Below are positions 37,278 to 45,602 of a DNA stretch of 64,000 nucleotides, in pieces. The DNA is from Leucothrix mucor DSM 2157. Its GTDB lineage: Bacteria; Pseudomonadota; Gammaproteobacteria; Thiotrichales; Thiotrichaceae. Made by a program: the position numbers and the translations under genes. The stretch spans positions 2,464,655 to 2,528,654 of the forward strand of contig NZ_ATTE01000001.1 of assembly GCF_000419525.1 (NCBI RefSeq), read 5' to 3'. The notes beneath the pieces are model-generated. The model ran no database searches and was not told where the DNA came from. It saw nothing but the letters and a program-made list of their open reading frames with translations. How positions within the stretch are numbered: the stretch's first letter is position 1; the number at the start of each line of letters is the position of its first letter.

Positions 37278-39512
37278 TTATTCGGTCTTCGGGCGCACTG
37301 AGCCGGGTACTACTCGCGCGCCAAAACGCTCAGCCAACGCCTTTACAAAACTATCCTCGTGGATGTGTTGTTCAGCGGCCTGCTGACGTTCTACCAAGTA
37401 ACGAGCATCATATTGGGCCGGCGTTTCCAGTTTTAAATCCCTAAGTGCAACGACTAAGGTGCGCTGGGTACCGTAATACTCGTTAAGCGCCGCTTCAATC
37501 TCATCAACCACCCCTTCGCGCATCAGCATTTCACTGGCACTTTCCAGATGCAGCATGATTTTGGAGTCGGTTTGCTCGTCCATATTACAGTGCTGAATTA
37601 ACGCCGCCGCTAAACCGGATAATTTCAAGGATTTTACAACCTTGTACCACTCATCATCGGCTTCGATTTTCTCGTAATCAGTAGCTTGTGAGGCAGGCGC
37701 TGCGCGATTTGGTTCCGGTGAATTGGCTTTTGGAGCCGAATTATTGGTTTGAAGTGGTGGCTCACTCACTTCAGGTGCTCTAGCAGCGGGTGTAGCGCTT
37801 TCTGATGGCCTTGTAGGCGCAGCAGGTTTCTGAGCAAAGTCATTAACTTGTGCGGCAGGCTTATCCGTTTTCCATGGCGGTGGAATATCATCAACCGGTG
37901 GCGCACTCTCAGCAACTTGCTTAACGGGCTTGACACTGCTGGCTTGGCTGATCATTTGATCATATTCATCCCAAGCTGGCGGCACATCATCGTCATCATA
38001 CGCAGGCGCAGCCGGCTTTGGTGCTGGTGCTGGTGCTGGTGCTGGTGCTGGTGCTGGTGCTGGTGCTGGTGCTGGTGCTGGTGCTGGTGCTGGTGCTGGT
38101 GCTGGTGCTGGTGCTACCGATGTTGTTGTGGTGCTAGCGTTATCCGCTATGGTTTTTTTTTTGGATTCTGCGCTCTCTTCATCCACCAATGCAGCCGCTG
38201 CGGCAACAGCCGAAGCAATTTTAGAAGCACGGTCTGTCGATGCATCACTATTGGTCAGCGCAGTAGTCGATGAGACGGTATCACTAGCACTGGCCGCTGA
38301 AGGTATAGCAGATTCTACTGTACTACTAGGAGCAGCCACGACAGGCTCAGAAGCTTGGGCAACCGGTGCAGATATCGTAGGTGTCGATGAGTTCGTAGCA
38401 GCTGGTGCAGGCATAGCCGGCGTTGAAATTGGCGCAATCGTCGTCGGGCGAAATGCCAACATACGCAGCATTAACATTTCAAAGCCACTGCGAGGATCAG
38501 GCGCCAGCGATAAATCACGACGGCCAGTCAATGCAATCTGATAATACAGCTGCACATCTTCCTTCGTCATTTTGCCAGCTAGCTCGCGAAGATTATCATC
38601 ATCTTCATCCGCGCCCGGCACAACTTGCAACACTGCCAACTGGTGCAACATAGCAATCATCGCATCAGTCGCAGCCGCAAAATCAGGAGTTACGCCAGCC
38701 ATATCATCGACTTTGGCAATAATGCCTGCGCCATCACCGGCAACCACCATTTCGAGCAAAGCAATCAGCGGGTCATGCGCAATACTGCCTAACATTTCGC
38801 GTACTTCATCGAGCTTTAAAGTGCCATCGCCGAACGCAATCGCCTGATCCATCAAACTCAAGGCATCCCGCATACTGCCGTCAGCCGCACGGGATAACAG
38901 GCGAACCGAGGCATCATCTCCGGAAATCTGCTCTTCTTCCAGCAAGTGCTTAAGGTGTCCGGCAATCATATCCAGCGTCATACGCTTTAGATTAAATTGC
39001 AGGCAGCGCGATAAAATAGTGACGGGTAGTTTTTGCGGATCAGTTGTCGCAAATAGAAATTTTACATGTCCGGGAGGCTCTTCCAGCGTTTTCAACAAAG
39101 CGTTGAAACTGTGGCCGGATAGCATGTGGACTTCATCGATCAAATAGACTTTAAAACGACCACGGGTCGGTGCGTACTGAACATTATCCAGTAGCTCACG
39201 GGTATCTTCGACTTTGGTACGTGAGGCGGCATCGACCTCAATCAGATCAACAAAGCGGCCAGCGGCAATTTCAGTACAGGCATTACAAACGCCGCAAGGT
39301 TCCGAGGTAATCCCCGTCTCGCAGTTCAGGCATTTTGCCAGAATTCGTGCAATGGTTGTTTTTCCGACGCCGCGGGTGCCGGTAAATAGATAAGCGTGGT
39401 GTAGCCGGTCGTTATCAAGAGCATTAATCAGCCCGCGCAACACATGTTGCTGGCCGACCATTTCTTTGAAATTCTGGGGACGCCATTTTCGCGCAAGAAC
39501 CTGATAACTCAT
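37278..39512 (-). CDS. dnaX: DNA polymerase III subunits gamma and tau
   Basis: 744 residues from MSYQVLARKWRP. AAA+ clamp-loader ATPase with Walker A GTRGVGKTT, a four-Cys zinc module (CLNC to CNAC), YLIDEVHMLS, and SRCLQFNLKR in domains I-III (to about 370). A long Ala/Pro/Ser/Thr-rich linker includes a 16-fold Ala-Pro repeat, and then the tau C-terminal domain starts at about 615. Codons 451-453 are AAA AAA AAA followed by ACC, making an A10 run. A one-base shift either way reaches a stop within a few codons and would produce a gamma-sized protein of about 454-457 residues. A longer upstream reading frame overlaps the SRP RNA and is not used. Confidence 0.96.
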   Translation of the reverse strand: MSYQVLARKWRPQNFKEMVGQQHVLRGLINALDNDRLHHAYLFTGTRGVGKTTIARILAKCLNCETGITSEPCGVCNACTEIAAGRFVDLIEVDAASRTKVEDTRELLDNVQYAPTRGRFKVYLIDEVHMLSGHSFNALLKTLEEPPGHVKFLFATTDPQKLPVTILSRCLQFNLKRMTLDMIAGHLKHLLEEEQISGDDASVRLLSRAADGSMRDALSLMDQAIAFGDGTLKLDEVREMLGSIAHDPLIALLEMVVAGDGAGIIAKVDDMAGVTPDFAAATDAMIAMLHQLAVLQVVPGADEDDDNLRELAGKMTKEDVQLYYQIALTGRRDLSLAPDPRSGFEMLMLRMLAFRPTTIAPISTPAMPAPAATNSSTPTISAPVAQASEPVVAAPSSTVESAIPSAASASDTVSSTTALTNSDASTDRASKIASAVAAAAALVDEESAESKKKTIADNASTTTTSVAPAPAPAPAPAPAPAPAPAPAPAPAPAPAPAPKPAAPAYDDDDVPPAWDEYDQMISQASSVKPVKQVAESAPPVDDIPPPWKTDKPAAQVNDFAQKPAAPTRPSESATPAARAPEVSEPPLQTNNSAPKANSPEPNRAAPASQATDYEKIEADDEWYKVVKSLKLSGLAAALIQHCNMDEQTDSKIMLHLESASEMLMREGVVDEIEAALNEYYGTQRTLVVALRDLKLETPAQYDARYLVERQQAAEQHIHEDSFVKALAERFGARVVPGSVRPKTE
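38020..38115. repeat. 6-bp tandem repeat in dnaX (16 copies)
   Basis: GGTGCT is repeated exactly 16 times, encoding (Ala-Pro)16 on the minus strand in the flexible tau linker. Copy-number change keeps the frame. Confidence 0.97.
38133..38162 (-). promoter_or_regulatory. Predicted dnaX slippage site (A10) with downstream hairpin
   Basis: Ten consecutive A residues on the coding strand (38162-38153) span codons 451-454. Three nt further on, TAGCG and CTA-type arms (CGCTA at 38149-38145 and TAGCG at 38139-38135 in plus-strand terms) form a 5-bp hairpin. Insertion of one A leads to TAA after AAC CAT AGC GGA; loss of one A leads to CCA TAG. Confidence 0.7.
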
Positions 39513-39547
39513 AAGGTAATATACAGATGGCTGAAAAGAGCTGCAAC

Positions 39548-39664
39548 TGGTGGCAACCCACATCAGCCGACCCTCAGCGCACGAATCCACCACTACAGTT
39601 GCTTCCTTCCGGACCTGGCTGGGTTTGCAGTTTCTCGTCGCGAGGAGACCGATGCAGGTCACCA
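39548..39664 (-). ncRNA. ffs: Signal recognition particle 4.5S RNA
   Basis: The minus strand contains the SRP core GGTCCGGAAGGAAGCA (starting at 39615), the near-universal domain IV loop sequence of bacterial SRP RNA. Flanks GCAAACCCAGCC before it and GGGTCGGCTGATG with GTGGGTTGCC after it can form the long hairpin. The ends are estimated from the E. coli 114-nt RNA and may be off by about 10 nt. It lies directly upstream of dnaX on the same strand, a common arrangement. With Ffh it targets membrane proteins. Confidence 0.88.
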
Positions 39665-39722
39665 TATTGCAGAGCGACGCATTATGCGGGAAAATCACCG
39701 CACTCACAAGCAGAAATCGAAT

Positions 39723-40562
39723 ATGCCTTTTACATTATCTCACCCCGTAGCCGCCATCCCATTAAAAAAATACCTTGGCGACTTCGGAGGACTTTCCGCG
39801 CTGTTTATTGGCGCGATGATTCCCGACTTTGTTTATATGTTACCGCCGGAGTTTGTCTACTACTACCGACTGGAAAGTCACTCACTCATGGGCTTACTTA
39901 AAGTGTGCCTGCCGATGGGGATTGGATTCTTTTATCTCTATCATTTATTGATGGCGCCGGTATTAGTCTCGCTTTTTCCAGCGCCCTTACGCCACAAGTT
40001 GCCACCGCATTTATCCTTGGGTAAATGTCCACCGATGAATAATGCTCATGCGGTGATCATTTCCATCCTAATTGGAGCGGCAACGCATATTATTTGGGAT
40101 TGGATGACCCATGAAAGTGGCATTCCGCAACACATTACCCTGCTTCAGCAACCGGTTATGAGCTTAGATGGTTATCCAGTCATGTCGTACCGCATTTTTC
40201 AGCACCTGAGTACGGTATTAGGCTTAATGCTGTTGATGTGGTGGATTTGGCGCTGGTATCGCGATACGACTGAAACGCATCAAATGCTTTGGCAGCCTAG
40301 CCCTACGTTGCGCTATGCCGCGTTGTTTTTATTAGTGTTGGTACCAGGTTTGGTGTGGATGGTGGTGATCTATTACAGCATGCCGGAGAGTGATGTGCTG
40401 TTTGGTTTGCACAGTTTACAGTTGGGATTTAAACAGGGTTTAGTCGCTGCGGCAGCAACCTTGATAGTGACTACCAGCGTACTTGGATTGGTTTATCAAT
40501 GGTTGTTATATCGCAGCCAAGTTCGTCGAATGCCCGCGCGGGCAACATCCCAAACAAACTAA
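39723..40562 (+). CDS. DUF4184 family membrane protein
   Basis: 279 residues beginning MPFTLSHPVAAIPL, the hallmark start of DUF4184, with about six membrane segments. Conserved polar residues lie in the membrane region: GAMIPDFVYM, ESHSLMG, THIIWDWMTHESG. These His/Asp pairs recall metal-dependent membrane hydrolases such as YdjM, but the function is unknown. The start at 39723 avoids overlap with the divergent SRP RNA gene. A tandem repeat and hairpin follow the stop. Confidence 0.82.
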   Translation: MPFTLSHPVAAIPLKKYLGDFGGLSALFIGAMIPDFVYMLPPEFVYYYRLESHSLMGLLKVCLPMGIGFFYLYHLLMAPVLVSLFPAPLRHKLPPHLSLGKCPPMNNAHAVIISILIGAATHIIWDWMTHESGIPQHITLLQQPVMSLDGYPVMSYRIFQHLSTVLGLMLLMWWIWRWYRDTTETHQMLWQPSPTLRYAALFLLVLVPGLVWMVVIYYSMPESDVLFGLHSLQLGFKQGLVAAAATLIVTTSVLGLVYQWLLYRSQVRRMPARATSQTN

Positions 40563-40577
40563 TTAGCCCAGAGCAGC

Positions 40578-40651
40578 ATCAGGCTCATCAGGCTCATCAG
40601 GCTCATCAGGCTCATCAGGCTCATCAGGCTCATCAGGCTCATCAGGCTCAG
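40578..40651. repeat. 9-bp tandem repeat merging into a terminator arm
   Basis: CAGGCTCAT is repeated seven times from 40580 to 40642, and the eighth copy (CAGGCTCAG) forms the 5' arm of the terminator hairpin that follows. Non-coding. Confidence 0.95.
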
Positions 40652-40669
40652 GTATTGCACCTGAGCCTG
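40643..40669. terminator. 11-bp hairpin between convergent genes
   Basis: CAGGCTCAGGT (40643-40653) and ACCTGAGCCTG (40659-40669) form a perfect stem with a 5-nt loop. It lies between the DUF4184 gene and the convergent gloB. There is no clear T tract on either side, so termination strength is uncertain. Confidence 0.6.
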
Positions 40670-40709
40670 TAATCAATTGCCAGTACTAACCGCCGAGCAA
40701 TTCAGATCA

Positions 40710-41480
40710 TCAGCCACGTAACTCACGAATCTTACTAAACACATCCACTTCGGGCACATTCTCCATCCCTAAGTGCTTGCGAATACTTGGATCATTAGCC
40801 CGCAAAAATGGATTAGTCGCCAGCTCAGTCGCCAGCGAAAATGGCACGGTTGGAATATCCTGCGCCCGCAATCGATCCACTTCCTGAACCCGTGCTTTAA
40901 GCGCTTCATTATCCGGGTCAACCGTCACTGCAAAGCCCGCATTCTCCTGCGTGTATTCATGACTGCAATACACCATCGTCTCTGGCGGCAGCGCGTGTAA
41001 TTTCTTCAGGCTTTCCCAAATCATCGGCGCAGTACCTTCAAACGCCTTACCGCAGCCCATGGCAAACAAGGTATCACCCACAAAAATGACCCCGCATGAC
41101 GGAATGTAATAATTGATCAGATCCATGGTATGACCAGGTGTATACAACACATGCACATCATGGCCGGCAAACTGAAAAACATCGCCATCCTTAACCCGCA
41201 CATCCACGCCCTTAATCGGGTTAGCGCCGAGGTAATCCGGTCCTGTAACTTTAGCGCCAGTGGCCTCTTTCAGCGCCAATACACCACTCGTATGATCGCG
41301 ATGATGATGCGTGACAAAAATCTGACTCAGTTTCCAGCCCTTTTCATCCAGCGCCTGCTGATAAGTTTCTGCAACGCCGCAGTCAATACAGGCCGTTTCG
41401 CCCGTATCAGGTGAATGAATCAGCACACCATAGTTATCATCAAACACATACGGAAATTGGAAAAATTCGAGCTTACTCAT
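40710..41480 (-). CDS. gloB: Hydroxyacylglutathione hydrolase (glyoxalase II)
   Basis: 256 residues of the metallo-beta-lactamase fold. The binuclear metal motif THHHRDH is complete, with further ligands in TPGHTMD and FVGDTLF, and the C-terminal substrate domain contains HEYTQEN and a final LRANDPSIR. It hydrolyses S-lactoylglutathione to lactate and glutathione. It is paired with the glyoxalase I gene 24 bp upstream on the same strand, forming a methylglyoxal detoxification operon. Confidence 0.95.
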   Translation of the reverse strand: MSKLEFFQFPYVFDDNYGVLIHSPDTGETACIDCGVAETYQQALDEKGWKLSQIFVTHHHRDHTSGVLALKEATGAKVTGPDYLGANPIKGVDVRVKDGDVFQFAGHDVHVLYTPGHTMDLINYYIPSCGVIFVGDTLFAMGCGKAFEGTAPMIWESLKKLHALPPETMVYCSHEYTQENAGFAVTVDPDNEALKARVQEVDRLRAQDIPTVPFSLATELATNPFLRANDPSIRKHLGMENVPEVDVFSKIRELRG

Positions 41481-41504
41481 AGGTGTTCCTTAAATATTAC
41501 TGAC

Positions 41505-41945
41505 TTACCAAGTACCGGTATTTTCCATCGAAATCCAAGGCTCTGCGGGTGGTAATGCCTCACCCTTTTGCAGTAGCTCGATTGAAATGTTATCCGGTGA
41601 TTTAATAAACGCCATATGGCCATCGCGCGGTGGGTAGTTGATGGTTACACCACCATCTAACAATCGCTGGCAAGTCTCATAAATATTATCGACTTCATAG
41701 GCCAAATGACCAAAATTACGGCCACCGGTATACACTTCAGGATCCCAGTTATAGGTCAGTTCCAGCTCGGTTTGACGGGTTTCGCGAGCAAACGCTTCAT
41801 CACCCGGCGCTGCTAAAAAGATCAGCGAGAAACGGCCATCTTCATAGTCATCACGATTAATCAGCACCATGCCTAATTTGTTACAGAAAAAATCTAAAGA
41901 CTCATCGACATCCGTAATGCGGATCATTGTGTGCAGGTATTTCAT
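41505..41945 (-). CDS. gloA: Lactoylglutathione lyase (glyoxalase I)
   Basis: 146 residues of the VOC fold. Metal ligands are expected in LHTMIRITD (His), ELELTYNW (Glu), GHLAYEVD (His) and SIELLQ (Glu), all present. GloA isomerises the glutathione hemithioacetal of methylglyoxal to S-lactoylglutathione, the substrate of GloB encoded next. The start abuts a 154-bp region shared with the divergent YHS gene. Confidence 0.94.
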   Translation of the reverse strand: MKYLHTMIRITDVDESLDFFCNKLGMVLINRDDYEDGRFSLIFLAAPGDEAFARETRQTELELTYNWDPEVYTGGRNFGHLAYEVDNIYETCQRLLDGGVTINYPPRDGHMAFIKSPDNISIELLQKGEALPPAEPWISMENTGTW

Positions 41946-42099
41946 CGTTAGCGTCCTGTTAGCGGTTTGAATGCGGCGATTGTAACCGAGCTGAAATCAG
42001 TGACAAAATTCTTTTACCGACAAACGTACCGACATTAACGAATCTAAATGTGAATGCTCGCCGTATAAAGATTATCACTCACTGTAGCAGGAAATTATT

Positions 42100-42558
42100 A
42101 TGTCATTCGCTAAAAAGATAATGAAATGGCCGTTGTTATTATTGCTGGGCTTATTTATGCAGGGCAATGCCTTTGCTATCGACCCGATCCATGAGAACTT
42201 TTTTGGCAGCGCCATCGACGGCTATGACCCCGTTGCTTACTTTAAAGAAGGCAAGCCAGTCGAAGGCAATGGCGATTTCACTCACGAGTGGAATGGTTCC
42301 AAATGGTACTTCAGCACTGCAGAGAACAAGACTGATTTCATTGCCAACCCTGAAAAATTTGCCCCTCAGTACGGCGGCTATTGCGCTTGGGCAGTAAGCC
42401 AAGGTTCTACGGCAAAGTCTGATCCTAACGCTTGGCACATTGAAGATGGAAAACTGTACTTAAACTATAACCAAGATATTCAAACGACTTGGCTAAAAGA
42501 TGTTCCCGGCCACATTACTTCGGCTGATAAAAATTGGCCAAAACTGCTAGCAGAATAA
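42100..42558 (+). CDS. Secreted YHS-domain protein
   Basis: 152 residues. Signal peptide ending NAFA, then a YHS domain: AIDGYDPVAYFKEGKP, EWNGSKWYFSTAENKTDF, NPEKFAPQYGGYCAWAVSQG. YHS domains occur in metal-related and redox proteins, and this periplasmic form is common and uncharacterised. AGGAA lies 7 nt before the ATG. It is ended by a strong terminator, so it is monocistronic. Confidence 0.87.
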   Translation: MSFAKKIMKWPLLLLLGLFMQGNAFAIDPIHENFFGSAIDGYDPVAYFKEGKPVEGNGDFTHEWNGSKWYFSTAENKTDFIANPEKFAPQYGGYCAWAVSQGSTAKSDPNAWHIEDGKLYLNYNQDIQTTWLKDVPGHITSADKNWPKLLAE

Positions 42559-42584
42559 TATCCGCACACTATTAACTGGTTAGC

Positions 42585-42620
42585 AAAGGGCACTCCGGAG
42601 GAATTCGGAGTGCCCTTTTT
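42585..42620 (+). terminator. Rho-independent terminator after the YHS gene
   Basis: A perfect 13-bp stem, AAAGGGCACTCCG (42585-42597) with CGGAGTGCCCTTT (42606-42618), closes an 8-nt loop and ends in T5. Confidence 0.93.
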
Positions 42621-42681
42621 GGTTTTGGGCGTTACAATCCTTTCACGAACACCAAACCCACTAATAACCACAGAAGATGCT

Positions 42682-45222
42682 ATGCCCTTGCCAATCGAAG
42701 CGGTTCTGGATGAATTAAAGCAACAGCTTTCTGAGCGCCATGAAGTTGTACTGGAAGCGCCGCCGGGTGCAGGTAAAACCACGATGGTGCCACTGGCGTT
42801 GATGCAGGAGTCATGGCTCGCTGGCAAAAAAACATTAATGCTAGAGCCGCGCCGTATTGCCACGAAATCCGCGGCGCACCGCATGGCGAGCTTGCTTAAT
42901 GAAGCACCCGGCCAGCGCGTTGGATATCGCATGCGACTGGATACCAAAGTGGGGCGCGATACCAAAATCGAAGTCATTACCGAAGGCATTCTCACCCGCA
43001 TGCTGCAGCAAGATCCTTCGTTGGAGGATGTTGGGCTGGTGATTTTTGATGAATTTCATGAGCGGAATCTGGAGTCAGATTTAGCGCTGAGCCTTTGCCT
43101 GAAAGGTCGTGAATTATTTCGTAATGATGACGCCGATAGCCCACTGAAAATTCTGGTGATGTCAGCCACCTTAGATAGCCATGCAATCTCAGACTTGCTA
43201 AATGATGCGCCGGTGGTACGCAGTGAAGGTAAAACCCATCCGGTCGAGGTCATTTATGGCGCGGCGAGTCAACCCAAAGAGCGCACCGTCGATCGCATGG
43301 TGGCGACGATTAAACAGGCGTTATCGGACAATCCAGAAAGTAGTGTATTGGCTTTTTTACCCGGCCAAGGTGAAATCCATCGTACGGTTGGCATGTTGTC
43401 GGACTGGTTACGGGAGCGCCAATTAGGCGGCATTCATCTGCGCCCGCTGTATGGCAATCTATCAATTGAAGCGCAGCAACAAGCCATTGCGCCACTAACC
43501 GGAACTGAAGCGCATGATCAGAAAGTGGTGCTGGCGACTAATATCGCCGAGACCAGCTTAACCATCGAAGGGGTTGATGTCGTGGTTGATTCCGGCCTTG
43601 CCCGCGAAGCCACCTTTAATCCCTCAACGGGCATGACCGGTTTGCATACCGTTAAAATCTCTGCGGCTTCCAGCATTCAACGCGCCGGTCGTGCCGGTCG
43701 CTTACGGCCCGGTAAATGTTATCGGCTGTGGTCTGCCAGCCAGCAGCAACAGCTTGCTCCGCATGGCAGCGCCGAAATTCTTAAAGCCGACCTTGCGCCA
43801 CTCGCTTTACAGCTTCTGCAGTGGGGCATTAACGATCCCGATGAATTACGCTGGCTTGACCCACCACCTAAAGGTCCTTGGCAGCAAGCTATTGACCTGC
43901 TGGAGTCGCTCGGTGCGCTTGAAATTAAAGCAGGCAACCCAACCCTGACCAAACACGGCCAGGCAATGACCGCCCTGCCCGTACACCCTAGATTGGCGCA
44001 TTTATTATTGTGTGGCGTAGCGATCGGCAAGACTCGCAGCGCCTGCCAATTGGCTAGCTTATTATCCGACCGTGACCCGTTTAGCCGTGATTATCCGGAT
44101 ATCGGATATCGTTTGGAGTTAGTAGCTGGTGACCGTAATTGTCCACCGCAGCATCAGGGCTGGCTAAAGCGGACACAGCAGTTAGCACGGGAATTTGAGA
44201 ACGCGATTAAAAATAGTAATGCTCAAAGCGATGCCGTCAGCTATTTACTCAAAGCCGATCAACTCACGGGCTATTTGCTGGCCTGCGCTTATCCCGACCG
44301 AATCGCACGGCGTCGGCATTCTGGGGGTTACCAACTCAGCAATGGCCGTAGCGCCAACCTTGTCGGCAATCATGCACTTTGTAATAGCCAGTGGCTAGCC
44401 GTCGCTGAAGTCAGTGGCAGTGTTGGCAGCAAAGGCGACACCATTCGCTCTGCAACGGTATTGGATGAAGCGCTATTTAACAGCGCCCTGCAAAATATGG
44501 TGCACATCGACACCATTGCCGAATGGGATAAACAGAGCAATCGCTTTGTCGCGGAAACACAGCAAAAAATTGGTGCGCTCGTCTTGCAACGTGAAACGCT
44601 AAGCAAAGTGCCATTAGCTGCAAAACGCGCCGCGCTGATTCGTCATATTCGCAAACAAGGCCTGCAACTCTTGCCATGGAAAGCGGAGCACCAACAGTGG
44701 TGCGCCAGAATCTTATTAATACGCTCAAGCGAAGGCGCAGACTGGCCAGATGTCAGCTCGGAAAATTTACTTGCTACGTTAGAAGATTGGCTAGCGCCTT
44801 ATTTAGATAACATCAGCTTATTGCAAGATTTTAAGAAACTGGATTTGGGTGAAATTCTTGCGGCTAAACTGCCGTGGGAGCAACAACAACGGCTTAATCA
44901 GTTAGCGCCAAAGCGTCTGAATGTACCATCGGGCTCGTCAATTGCGATTGATTACACGGAAAACCCACCGGTGTTAGCGGTAAAACTACAGGAAATGTTT
45001 GGCTGCGAGCAATCACCAACAGTGGTTAATGGCAAAGTGCCGTTGGTAGTTCATTTATTATCACCAGCCGGACGCCCCTTACAGATCACCCAAGATTTGG
45101 CTGGTTTCTGGCGCTCCTCATATCACGATGTAAAAAAGGATATGAAAGGCCGCTACCCAAAACATCCATGGCCGGATGATCCATTGGTGGCATTGCCTAC
45201 CCGCAGAGTTAAACCGAGGTAG
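42682..45222 (+). CDS. hrpB: ATP-dependent helicase HrpB
   Basis: 846 residues. Walker A PPGAGKTT, the DEFH-type Walker B VIFDEFHER, VMSATLD, ATNIAETSLTIEG, and QRAGRAGRLRPG are the helicase motifs Ia-VI, followed by HA2/winged-helix and the HrpB-specific C-terminal domain (WPDDPLVALPTRRVKPR). HrpB is a DEAH/RHA-like helicase whose cellular role is not well defined. The ATG at 42682 is chosen, giving MPLPIEAVLDELKQQL; an in-frame upstream extension would begin within the terminator. Confidence 0.95.
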   Translation: MPLPIEAVLDELKQQLSERHEVVLEAPPGAGKTTMVPLALMQESWLAGKKTLMLEPRRIATKSAAHRMASLLNEAPGQRVGYRMRLDTKVGRDTKIEVITEGILTRMLQQDPSLEDVGLVIFDEFHERNLESDLALSLCLKGRELFRNDDADSPLKILVMSATLDSHAISDLLNDAPVVRSEGKTHPVEVIYGAASQPKERTVDRMVATIKQALSDNPESSVLAFLPGQGEIHRTVGMLSDWLRERQLGGIHLRPLYGNLSIEAQQQAIAPLTGTEAHDQKVVLATNIAETSLTIEGVDVVVDSGLAREATFNPSTGMTGLHTVKISAASSIQRAGRAGRLRPGKCYRLWSASQQQQLAPHGSAEILKADLAPLALQLLQWGINDPDELRWLDPPPKGPWQQAIDLLESLGALEIKAGNPTLTKHGQAMTALPVHPRLAHLLLCGVAIGKTRSACQLASLLSDRDPFSRDYPDIGYRLELVAGDRNCPPQHQGWLKRTQQLAREFENAIKNSNAQSDAVSYLLKADQLTGYLLACAYPDRIARRRHSGGYQLSNGRSANLVGNHALCNSQWLAVAEVSGSVGSKGDTIRSATVLDEALFNSALQNMVHIDTIAEWDKQSNRFVAETQQKIGALVLQRETLSKVPLAAKRAALIRHIRKQGLQLLPWKAEHQQWCARILLIRSSEGADWPDVSSENLLATLEDWLAPYLDNISLLQDFKKLDLGEILAAKLPWEQQQRLNQLAPKRLNVPSGSSIAIDYTENPPVLAVKLQEMFGCEQSPTVVNGKVPLVVHLLSPAGRPLQITQDLAGFWRSSYHDVKKDMKGRYPKHPWPDDPLVALPTRRVKPR

Positions 45223-45238
45223 GCAAGCCCTCTTCCTA

Positions 45239-45589
45239 TTACTTGGACTGCGGTGAGAATAATGACTGCGCGGTATAAGCCAGAATAGTTGTACCAACCG
45301 CCCCACCAACGCCAATCAGAATTAGCACGATGACATCCACCGGCCCGCCAATATCGGCAAAGTTAGAATTGGTAATGAAAAATACAAACCAGATACTCAG
45401 TGCAGCACCAATGGGTGCCCACAGCTCTGCCCGCACCAAACGACGGGCCTCAATCTTACTGTCGCGAATCACCACATAAAAAAACAGCAGCGCAATTAAC
45501 ACACACGCGGCGACCATCCCCCAAAACAAACCACGCCCAAATATTTCTTCAAATACGGCAATTAAAGTGCCAAATGTTAACTCATTCAT
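45239..45589 (-). CDS. Small membrane protein, DUF5368-like
   Basis: 116 residues with about three membrane segments (20-45, 57-77, 85-108). The N-terminus GTLIAVFEEIFGRGLFW and the DIGGPVDVIVLILIGVGGAVG stretch resemble DUF5368 proteins of unknown function. It lies 13 bp downstream of the sulfide:quinone oxidoreductase gene on the same strand, so the two are probably co-transcribed. A role as a membrane partner in sulfide oxidation is only a guess. Confidence 0.65.
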   Translation of the reverse strand: MNELTFGTLIAVFEEIFGRGLFWGMVAACVLIALLFFYVVIRDSKIEARRLVRAELWAPIGAALSIWFVFFITNSNFADIGGPVDVIVLILIGVGGAVGTTILAYTAQSLFSPQSK

Positions 45590-45602
45590 AACTAGTTTCT
45601 CC

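Noticed and set aside
37848-38541. Antisense reading frames within dnaX
   Set aside because: They are made of the reverse reading of the Ala-Pro and linker repeats and show no family features.
39513-39707. N-terminal extension of DnaX
   Set aside because: It would run through the SRP RNA gene; MSYQVLARKWRP is the normal DnaX start.
39444-39722. N-terminal extension of the DUF4184 protein
   Set aside because: It is antisense to ffs and the dnaX start, and the family normally begins MPFTLSHP.
40578-40651. Possible CRISPR array
   Set aside because: Units are only 9 bp with no spacers, and no cas genes are present; it is a simple tandem repeat.
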